From: Zoroaster sp. YZ-2022
Taxonomy: Eukaryota > Echinodermata > Asteroidea > Forcipulatida > Zoroasteridae
Assembly: GCA_029582265.1 (NCBI GenBank)
Contig: CM055823.1
Location: 16,675,019 to 16,739,018 of the forward strand
Direction: 5' to 3'
Length of the DNA: 64,000 nt
In this document: piece by piece, positions 55,299 to 64,000 of the stretch
How the letters are laid out: the number at the start of each line of letters is the position of its first letter
Position numbering within the stretch: position 1 is the first letter of the stretch
Notes under the pieces: generated by a model
Databases searched by the model: none
Told to the model about the DNA's origin: nothing
Seen by the model: the letters and a program-made list of their open reading frames with translations, nothing else
Translations under genes and position numbers: made by a program

Positions 55299-55432
55299 GC
55301 AGAGCTGCCAACTCTTCCGGATTCTGCGGAAGACTTCGCGTATTTGACGGTAATTTACTTACTTAAAATATATGCAAGGAGGCCTCGATCTCCTTTTGGC
55401 ACCGCAGAATCCGGAAGAGTTGGCAGCTCTGC
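55299..55432. mobile_element. 134-bp MITE with perfect 31-bp TIRs
   Basis: Begins GCAGAGCTGCCAACTCTTCC and ends with its exact complement over 31 bp. Flanked by a 5-bp duplication TGCAT (55294-55298 and 55433-55437). The 72-bp interior includes AAGGAGGCCTCGATCTCCTT. Inserted in the satellite. The perfect ends suggest recent activity. The superfamily is not assigned. Confidence 0.85.
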
Positions 55433-55437
55433 TGCAT

Positions 55438-55606
55438 GGTGGTAGAGCAATTCATCCACAATTGGGTTCAAATCCTTGTTCAGTGTAATTGGTCTCTGGT
55501 GGAAGAGTAATTCATCCACAATTGGGTTCAAATCCTTGTTCAGTGTAATTGGTACCGGATGGTACAGCAATTCATCCACAATTGGGTTCAAATCCTTGTT
55601 CAGTGT
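55438..55606 (+). repeat. 60-bp tRNA-like satellite, block 3
   Basis: Three more diverged units ending CTTGTTCAGTGTAGTTTTCT, the same boundary as at 436. Confidence 0.9.
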
Positions 55607-56912
55607 AGTTTTCTTTGCTCATTCCAATCATACCAAGTTAGTTGCACTCTTTATTTAGTGCCAATATTAAATAATATACAAATATCCAACTTAAATTGTA
55701 AATAGGAGATTGCACTATCAATTGGAATGTTTCAAATTTAAGCCCTTTTGTATGCAGTATTTCAACTGTGGTAACACTAAAATATATATATAAATGAGTG
55801 ATTAATTATAGGGCTATGCTTCACTGATACTGCAGTGCAGGCCTTTCATTCTTATGTCTACATCTTATACAAAATCAAATTGTCTATGGCAACATTTGAA
55901 TGGCCACTTAGTCAAAAACCAAGGGCAATAAATAAATTGCCTCTGAGCATTTGGGGTTGCAGTGGCTGGCCTGAATCAAATAATGTGGTCCCTTTCAAAT
56001 AAACCTGGATTAAAAGTAGATAAATAAATTTGAAATGGCAGAGACAAGCACTGGTAAATAAACTAACAAGTTACTTATATCTATCTTTTCATTGGAATAC
56101 CAATTGCACTGATATATGGATCAAAGCATGATTTTAGAAAAAGCAGAAGAGAATGAGAATTTTTTCTTACAGCAAACATAAGCAAACTTATTGGTGTTAT
56201 TATTGAGGCAGAACATCCTTGTAAGACTGTCAGCTACTACTTGAGTTGCTCCTCAGAGAAGGGGCCCCCTCTTCAAGTCAAAACGTAATCCTGCTGTATG
56301 AGAATAACAGATTTGTAATGTTTGTAGACTAGAACTATATATTAGCCAGCTACTTCTATTCCATTAGAGTGGTCAAACCATGCAATAAGTTGCCAGAAAC
56401 ATTGGCTACCTTTAAGAAAAGAGTCCTTCCCATAGGTGTACAGGACTAAACAAAGTGTCCAAGTAAGTATCATGTTTTAACAGTGACTTAACATTTATGA
56501 GTAAACATTTGTATACGTGTTAATGGACCACATCATGCTGACAGAATTGTATTTCCTTTTTATCTTGAACTTTCACCTTACGGGGTCAAATTTAAAAAGC
56601 CTTCTTTGATGTACCAAGACTAATCCACCAATCAAATATGAAGATTATGCACAAAGTATTTATGACGTGTGATGGATGGATGGACACATGCACAAAGAAC
56701 AAGTATGCTCCTCTTTGCTTTGACTTTGGCATACAAATAAATACAAATGTTTAAAATTGAAAAAAATATATAAAAAAAAGGATGTTGACCATACGTGCAA
56801 GAGTAGAGATTTAAACAACAAATCAAAAATAGCTATTCCCAGTTTTAGCAATGTGAAGACTACTCACGCAATTAAATCCTACCACTATCCAAGCATCTAA
56901 ACCAACACTTAC

Positions 56913-56960
56913 CTCTTGAATCTTTCCTCCATTGAAACGGTAATGAAGTTGACATCTCTC
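56913..56960 (-). CDS. Putative 48-bp exon, unidentified gene (copy B)
   Basis: Same exon as 1730-1777, with intact acceptor (gtctttacag) and donor (gtaagt). Frames read EMSTSLPFQWRKDSR or ERCQLHYRFNGGKIQE. The first fits the phase left by 57315-57397 in this same copy. Confidence 0.5.
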
Positions 56961-57314
56961 CTGTAAAGACAAGTTTAGAAAACATGAGGAAACCATCCCC
57001 ATGTGTTTGTTTTATTTTATTTTGCTTGAGCTTATGTGATACATGTCCTCTAAAGCAGTATCTTATGTGTCAACATATCCTGGCCCTTAATGACCAAATG
57101 CTATTTGCTACTTAGACAACTTGTATCTACACAAGTACATGAGGCACATTTGATGCAATGCTCATTTCATATGAACACATCAGCATGTACATGAAGACAC
57201 ACATCAAGTTGTATTCATTGATGAAAATGAATCAATTCTAACAAACAACAAATGCAACCAAAAGATCTTAGATCCGAATAGTCATGTGATGTGATTATGA
57301 AAATAATTACTCAC

Positions 57315-57397
57315 CTTTCCTTGAAGAATATTCTTCAAAATAGTCTTTGTGTCCAAGTATCTTATCTGTTATCATATTCTGCTCCATTTTTGCAATG
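57315..57397 (-). CDS. Putative 83-bp exon, unidentified gene (copy B)
   Basis: Acceptor tattttgtcaactgcag and consensus donor gtgagt. With one leading base the frame reads IAKMEQNMITDKILGHKDYF then EEYSSRK, and one base passes on to 56913-56960, giving Gly. Charged and helix-like. Copy A has lost this region and C keeps only its 3' end (near 26690-26720). Not recognised. Confidence 0.55.
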
Positions 57398-58498
57398 CTG
57401 CAGTTGACAAAATAAACAATATGCAATGTTTTAATTTGTTTGTAAATAATCAGAAAGAGTACATGTGAGTGATCTAAAAACAAAAATTAAGAAACGTAAG
57501 CCCATACTAGCAAATCTTTATTAATGGTTTTTAAAGACAGGACTTAAAATTGTTAAATAATTTTTTTGGCTGAAAGATGCTGAAACACTGTCCAATAACA
57601 AATGCCTTTTAATTATATCACTTTTCCTCAACATTCCTATTTTTCCTAAAACAAAAACAAAACTATTGTGACACAAATTTCACACATACATGTAGTTTAA
57701 TGATTAATTCATAAAAACTAGAAGGTTGAATTGAACTGTACCTTCTCTTTAATGAGGAAATTCTCTAAAATGGGGAAAAAACACAATTTTTTTTAAATTA
57801 CTGGTACTTTTCATTGGGAAAAATACCAATACCTTTTGATACAAAACGTCATCCAAAATTAAAATAAACTAATTATTTATTGTGCTTTGGAACAACTGTT
57901 CAAATCACTTGTTGATTCATTTTGACTTAACTGAAACAAATATTTGGGTGCAAATACCTGATACAGTTCCAGCAGGACTTAAAAAGAGCATTATTGATAA
58001 GTATAGGATATCCAATGAAAGAAATATAATTACCATTATTGCCTGCCTTTCTGAGTGAATCTAACATACTAATTAAGAATCTTATCCGCAATTTGTTTTC
58101 TTCAGAATTTCTGACAATAGTTATACTTTTCTCTTACAACATCTGCCTAGAACAAGAAATTCAGAAATAATGTAGAACATTAATCAACTGAAAAATAACA
58201 GCTGATGATGATGAGGTCCAAGACTTTTATTATGCATGCATATATTATGCAGACAAATAAAGCTGCTTGGTACACCAGTACATCATAACATGGATGAATA
58301 GATTAAATGTCATCTAAACCTAGCTTTAAACTATGGTCAGAAGCTTCAATAATTTCTATTTCCTCATGTTCATGACAAGCATTATTGCATGCTCAGATTC
58401 AAGCTTTGCCAGCCTCAAGTTGGGTTAAGATCGACCTAATGATGAGATAAAATGCAGATAAAGAGGACCTAACTATAAACGCCAACCCCATGTGTATA

Positions 58499-59088
58499 TG
58501 TGACCCGCTCTACGAAAAAGGGTATTAAGTCGCGCTATGCTATTACACGTAAAGGGCTGTGCTATGTGGAGACGGGTGAACAAATCTTCACAAACTGATT
58601 TTTTTTTTTTGGGGGGGGGGTTGTTGGCTTCTATAATATCAATATTTTCATAATTTATTTTCAGAAATATTAATATTGATGAATAAAGATGAAAAATCAA
58701 ACGTTTTTGTGTGCATTGTTTTCGTCTTTTGTTTTACTCTTTGTCCGTTTTAGAGGGAAAAAACCACCAATGTTATGCTTTCGTAGTGATACGGTTTTAA
58801 CACACGCTATCAATAACATAACTGTTGCTATGGGCATTCAAGAGAGTTTATTTTTAGCTCATTTCTTTTTCCACTTAGTATGTTTAAAGGGCTGTATCTC
58901 TGAAAGCACTTTTGTTGCATTGTAAAATATGAATATGCAAATTATTAATATATCTCCAGAATGCAAAATGCCACAGGGGTCAAACCTGTACCAAATTAAA
59001 GCTTGTAATGTGACCAATTCAACTATATATATATAACTAATTATTTTATTTGTGCGACATAATACCCTTTTTTGTAGAGCGGGTCACA
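58499..59088. mobile_element. TA-flanked MITE, copy B version
   Basis: Same element and site as 3053-3610, 32 bp longer. A T/G tract (about 58600-58621) replaces the G tract of A, and an extra GCATTCAAGAGAGTTTATT-like part is present. The right flanking TA is CA here. Confidence 0.8.
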
Positions 59089-59857
59089 CATAGTCTGTGA
59101 AGTATTTTTTTTAATTATTTTTTTAAAATTGTTTAATTTTTTTATATTTCTGTATTCTTTATTTCTGTTATGCTGTATTCAGTGAGAAACACAGTTTTGT
59201 GTTTCTCACTGAAAACAGATTGTGAATGCTTTGCAGATGGGCGATAGAATTTGATGGTCTGTGAAATAATAATAGTATATAAATATTGGGTGCCTCGGGG
59301 TCACATGAACATAATTATATGCATTAGGTAACATCTGAACTGTCCCATTTCACAAGGCAAAACTGAGTGTTATGAGACAGTGATATAATTCTAACCATTT
59401 TTCAAAATAAAGGCACTCAATTAATATTTGTTTTATATAACTCACACACAGATCATTGTCATTTGATTACACAATCACCAGTTCAGTCACCTTTATTTAC
59501 TAATAAAGTCATTCTAAATGAGACCCAGAAATGTGTACATTGTGTACATATAACAAATTGTAACTTTTTATGTTTATTTGGTTATTTTAATATTTAATTA
59601 ATTTATTATCTTTTTTTAAATTTTTATAAGAAGCAATTATTTGCCCTTTACAAAATTCTCATTACATTAAAATTATTATTTTGAGTTCCTAACCAATGCA
59701 GAACCCCTGTAGAAATGCTGAATTTGAAAGGCTTCACTGCAGCTCACTCAGCTATAGTAGTATATATGTGTATGATGAGCATGCAGTAATTTCCCTTAAT
59801 ACCAAAACTGATCACAGTTTTTTTTTTTTCACTATTAGCATCATGTGATAAACTTAC

Positions 59858-59911
59858 CGAGTGCTTTGTATGTTTTGCTGATTCAGTTCTTTGGACTTGA
59901 GAATCTTCTTC
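59858..59911 (-). CDS. Putative 54-bp exon, unidentified gene (copy B)
   Basis: Counterpart of 4378-4431 with acceptor tttggtag and donor gtaagt. Reads EEDSQVQRTESAKHTKHS. Differs from A at two residues. Confidence 0.5.
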
Positions 59912-60559
59912 CTACCAAACCAAATAATAAAATAACACAAATGTACACAATTAATGATATTGTAATTTGCACTATTAATGGTCCCTTCATGCAAGCATGC
60001 TACTCAACCTTGTCTAAAAGGCCTCCATGCAATTTGCAACAAATAATTCTGTGAATTTTCATAAATTATCAGCCAGGAACAATATCATCACGATCAACAG
60101 GGCATGTAATCAGAGTGCTCGTTTTAGATCAACTAAAATGACTGAAAATAATACCCCAATTTATAACGTCCTATTACTGTTTGGGCTGTGTCAAATAACC
60201 AAACATTCAATCAATGGTGCAAATATCTGGTTGGTTTTTCCGGTTCAAATACTTGAAGAAAATTTTTACTTTTGTTGATTTTGTTTTATTGGCGCTTCCA
60301 TCATTAACAATCCCCCCCTCCCAATAATCCTTTTGTGTACATTTGGTCGACACCTATAGCAAGTCCATCCTAATCCGGGCGACATTATGTTTAGTACATT
60401 TTTTGGCCCCACTATATTAGACGTACTCGTTTTATCACATGGCGCAATTTACAATCAACAACTTTCGCATATCGAATATTCGACTGAAATAAAAATCAGA
60501 ATACCCGGTTAACAAATTATTCAAAACGCACAACCCTAATTACTGTTGCTGCTGCATAA

Positions 60560-62340
60560 GTACAAAATTGACACTTTGATTACCCACCGCTCGAAGCCAG
60601 CTGAAAAGTGTGACAGTTTTCGCGGTGTTTCACAATTAACCTCACCCCAGTGGTACTGGGGTGAGGTTACTTGTGGCTCGATGTCTGACACGCGCCACAC
60701 AACTCTGTCCTGCATGCAACTGACTAGCTCCTCGTCTCACTCCTGCATCCTCTATCAGGGTCTTGAGCATGGTCTTAGTGGGTCTTCGAGGCCGCGCCTG
60801 CCGTGAGTGGGCTCCCACACAATGACCTTGTTGGCCGGTAGCTCTGGGTGTCGGAGGCAGTGCCCAGCGAGGCTCAGCCGCCGCGCCTTGACTTTCTCGC
60901 TAAGTAGGGGGATGTTGCCGTAGAGCTCCACGTTGGTGATGTGATCCCTCCATGAGACATTTTGTACTATCCGTAGTAGCATCCTGGTGTAGCAACCGTC
61001 GAGAGACTTGGCCATTGCCTTGGTGAAGGTCCAGGACTCACACCCATGAGTTTGAGACCCTTAGAGAGCTGAGATGTCCAGATCTTCTTCATATCATGGA
61101 GGGCTTTCCATGCGAGTGCCACAGTGACAGTGGCAGTGGACAGTGACAATGAAGCGGTTTTGATTTTACTTGACTACTCTGCCGCATTTGACACCATTAC
61201 CCATTCCATCTTCTTTAAACGTCTACAAAGTAGGTATGGCATTGGTGGAACAGCTCTGCGATGGTTCGAATCATACATGTATCTTACTGATCGATCTCAG
61301 GCTGTTGTTGTGAACAACGCATTTTCGGACATCTGCCTGCTTCCTTGTGGTACCCCACAAGGATCTGTCAAGGGACCACTTGATTTGATCTTGTATACTG
61401 GTCCTTTGAGTGACGTGATTGGTGCACACAGTGGAATTATGCATATGGTTTATGCAGACGACGCACAAGTGTATCTAGTGCTGCAATCGTCCAAGATTGC
61501 TGAAGCCATCAACAAATTGGAAAGTTGTGTCTCTGACATAAGATAATGGGCCATCTCCAATAAGCTGATGTTGAATAATTCAAAGACGGAGACCGTTCAC
61601 TTCCATTCTAAGCATCGAAAGCCTTCCTGTCTGCCGGACATAGTCATTGGTGATGCCAAAATCAAGGTCTGCAAACTCTGCTAAAGACCTCGGTGTTATA
61701 CTGGATTCGTAGGTACTTGGATCAATCAGCCACAGAACGTTTAGTGCATACGTTTGTGACCACCAGACTGGACTGCAATAAAAATATTTGTTATTATGGC
61801 CTTCCTGCTAGTCAGATTGCACCCCTACAGCGTGTACAGAATGCAGCTGCGAGACTTGTCACAATTACAAACCGTCGTGATCACATCTCGCCTGTTCTGA
61901 ACCAACTACACTGGCTAAAAGTAGAAGACCGCATGCGTTTTAAGATCTTCTTACTTACAAGATACATAACGGTATGGCTCCCATGTACTTAGTGGAACTT
62001 ATTTCAGATTATAATCCAGGCATCTCTCTTCGTTCATCATCAAAAGGTCTACTCAGTGCTGGCCTGCGAAGCAAGACAAGATATGGTGACCAGGCATTTG
62101 CCAATTGCAGCTCCATGTCTGTGGAATAGCCTTCCGAGTGCTGTAAGAAATGCGCCCTCTATCAGTTCTTTTAAATCTAGGCTCAAGACCTTTTTATTTA
62201 ACTGATTCTTTTTTTTTTTTGCCTATGCTCTGTATTTTTTGTTTTGTTGTTTAATTGTTTTAACCTAATGCCAATTATGTACAGTGCTTAGAAACTTTGT
62301 TTTAGCACTTTATAAGTGCACTTATTATTATTATTATTAT
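60560..62340. mobile_element. Composite RTE/CR1 LINE insertion, copy B version
   Basis: Same insertion as 5085-6920. The CR1-like part is better preserved: a frame of 140 codons (61124-61546) spans LDYSAAFDTI, TPQGSVKGPLD and MVYADDAQVY. It then stops, and a deletion removes about 45 bp present in A near 6240-6290. The RTE-like part on the minus strand (about 60650-61110) has its own frameshifts. Neither is functional. Confidence 0.8.
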
Positions 62341-62447
62341 AAATGAGCCAGAAAGTCTGTTCTGATCGTGATATAGTGTGCCTTTAATGTATGACAAGGG
62401 CATTTAAGGCATGATTAATTATGGATGAGCCAAAACAAATTCTTTAC

Positions 62448-62519
62448 CTGGCATACAAATGATGTACTTGTAAGAGGGTCCTCATCAGTGTGTATTCCTG
62501 ATGTAGATGCTGCTGCAAC
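62448..62519 (-). CDS. Putative 72-bp exon, unidentified gene (copy B)
   Basis: Identical in peptide to 7032-7103, with the same splice signals. The identity over the exon agrees with recent A/B duplication and does not by itself show selection. Confidence 0.45.
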
Positions 62520-63407
62520 CTAACATTAAGAAATCAAAGATAGAAGACACATTATTAAGTAAAAGAATGCCTTCAATGAGGATTTCAGACTAAAGGGCGG
62601 CATTAACTGTTATTCATAAATGCCCAAGACAGTTGAGACAATCTGATTGGACAAAACGTAATCACTTGGGGTGTATTAATGGATGATAAAGACATGGCTT
62701 ATGAAAATCACAGTAGCTCATATGTGCTAACTGTTCGCCAGCTGTTTGTGCGAAGCCAACACGGATTTAAATCAATCAGAATGACGAAGGTTGTTTTGCA
62801 TCACGCACCTAACTCATGTACATTGAAAGTGTTTCGCGTGTCCTCAAAACGTGAATTTACATATTTCTATTTGAGTTTATTCAATAAAAATTGCACATGT
62901 TTTACATTTTGAAAACGAAATAGATGCGGGCACAAAGGCGAGGTCCTTATCGCCCGTGACCACACCCAAAACCGGTCATTAACCTGCAGTAAAGACCAAG
63001 CAACAACCTGTTATTCCCTTATTAAATGAGCTTACATGGCAAGAAACAAACACAGCCTCTGATGAGGTCTTAAATCACATTAAGGTTGACATATGTGAAT
63101 GTGGATAAGCATACTTTTTACACAGCTATACTTGCATCAATCTATATAGATCTGCAAGAACGCATACAAACAAAATTATTTGAAGACCTTTCTGGAGTTC
63201 CTTGTAAACAATGGATGGTAGCATTCATGCTAAACTTGAAAGGCTGCACTGCAATCATCATTCAGCATGCAGTAATTTCCCTTAATACCAAACTAGACTG
63301 CAGTCGCTGCACTATTAAACAGAGTACTTTGTACATTTTGCTGATTCAGTTCTTTAGACAAAAACAAATATCAATGTTATAATGAAAACAAAAATTAACA
63401 TCTTTAA

Positions 63408-63489
63408 CCCTAACTCCCTAAGCATTGTTACTGAACAATAAAAATCCTTCAAAATCCTCCAACTGCCTTTGTTGTCTAGGGAGTTAGAG
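63408..63489. mobile_element. TTAA-flanked MITE, 82 bp
   Basis: TTAA at 63404-63407 and 63490-63493. Ends CCCTAACTCCCTA and complement of CTCTAACTCCCTA. The interior has AATCCTTCAAAATCCTCC. Copy A (TTAA at 7983-7986) and copy C (about 31047) are empty sites. A short deletion derivative of the family at 34598 and 39469. Confidence 0.8.
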
Positions 63490-63552
63490 TTAATATTTTT
63501 TGGATTTATTGTAACATTGAATTTCTGTCTCTGGCTCATTTTCTAGAAACCT

Positions 63553-63795
63553 TCCAAAATCCTCCAAAATCAACCGGTGTTCTATTTTGTGTGGTGCCCA
63601 CTGCCTAAATCCTCCAAAATCAACCGGTGTTCTATTTTGTGTGGTGCCCACTGCCTAAATCCTCCAAAATCAACCGGTATTCTATTTTGTGTGGTGCCCA
63701 CTGCCTAAATCCTCCAAAATCAACCGGTGTTCTATTTTGCATGGTGCCCACTGCCTAAATCCTACAAAATCAACTAGTGTTCTATTTTGCATGGT
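63553..63795. repeat. 50-bp minisatellite, about 4.8 units
   Basis: The unit is CCTCCAAAATCAACCGGTGT, TCTATTTTGTGTGGTGCCCA, CTGCCTAAAT. The first units are nearly identical and the last two are more diverged. CCTCCAAAATC is also the subterminal motif of the TTAA MITE family, so the array may have grown from a MITE end. Confidence 0.9.
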
Positions 63796-64000
63796 GCTGG
63801 ATGGCTTCGCTTGCAGCATAGTACCACAGCGCAGGGAGATCATTCCCCAACCTATTGTGTGAGAAACAAATTAAGTAATTGAAAACAACAATTTATACGA
63901 GTCTACTGTTTGTGCTTGCCTTGTCCAACTTCCCCCTGGTTGAAGTGATGGGACATCTAGTCCGTGGTGGAGCTTTCCTCGGACTGCCTACTTTCTGCCT
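63796..64000. other. No supported feature
   Basis: Unique sequence to the window edge. Confidence 0.4.

Larger units (their letters stand above)
55607..63535 (-). other. Segmental duplication family 1, copy B
   Basis: Nearest relative of copy A, with the same TA MITE and LINE insertions, so A and B split after those events. It retains about 270 bp (57268-57535) that A has lost, including the exon at 57315. Its 109-bp exon near 58034 has a 4-bp insertion plus the shared stop. The homology to A ends at about 63535. Confidence 0.9.

Noticed and set aside
52860..55606. Functional tRNA genes in each satellite unit
   Set aside because: B box and D-arm-like parts are present, but the acceptor stem cannot pair, the variable region is missing and the unit is only 60 bp.
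52860..55606. CRISPR-like array
   Set aside because: The units are contiguous satellite repeats without unique spacers, and the genome is eukaryotic.

Overview
This window looks like AT-rich, repeat-dense nuclear DNA from an animal, most likely a marine invertebrate. It has spliceosomal introns, small phase-compatible exons, a 72-bp leucine-rich-repeat (LRR) exon, several LINE classes (RTE-like, CR1/L2-like, L1/Tx1-like), a Penelope-like element, tRNA-derived SINEs, MITEs and long satellites. There are no bacterial operons, rRNA genes or intact tRNA genes. I cannot name the species or phylum; echinoderm, hemichordate, amphioxus and cnidarian genomes all carry this mixture.

The window is built from diverged segmental duplications. 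Family 1 has four copies: A (437-8990), B (55607-63535), C (23878-31288) and partial D (34130-36880). Each carries remnants of one unidentified multi-exon gene on the minus strand. Family 2 has two full copies, L1 (about 9080-9248 plus 14351-19600) and L2 (42301-48150), and a partial third copy at about 31990-32552. It carries decayed plus-strand LRR exon/intron units, and one well-formed LRR exon survives at 20071-20142. Family 3 has two copies, E1 (37996-40340) and E2 (49605-51237), with further minus-strand exons. A and B both start at the edge of the same 60-bp tRNA-like satellite (1-436 and 52860-55606).

Because every segment has a paralog in the window, insertions can be read against empty sites. 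The most striking is a 5.1-kb element (9249-14348) with 26-bp terminal inverted repeats, a TA target duplication, and large subterminal arrays built on ACCACAGG/CCTGTGGT; its empty site is at 42898-42899. Others are a TA-flanked 0.56-kb MITE in A and B with an empty site in C, three members of a TTAA-flanked MITE family, a composite RTE/CR1 LINE insertion absent from C, a 134-bp MITE with 31-bp perfect inverted repeats inside the satellite, and a SINE in E1 absent from E2.

No complete gene is visible. The best coding evidence is a set of short minus-strand exons with good splice signals and consistent phase, spread over copies A, B, C, E1 and E2. Different copies keep different exons, so each copy is probably a pseudogene or a gene fragment, and the intact parent may lie elsewhere. 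Most long open frames here come from satellites whose unit length is a multiple of three, or from dead LINEs.
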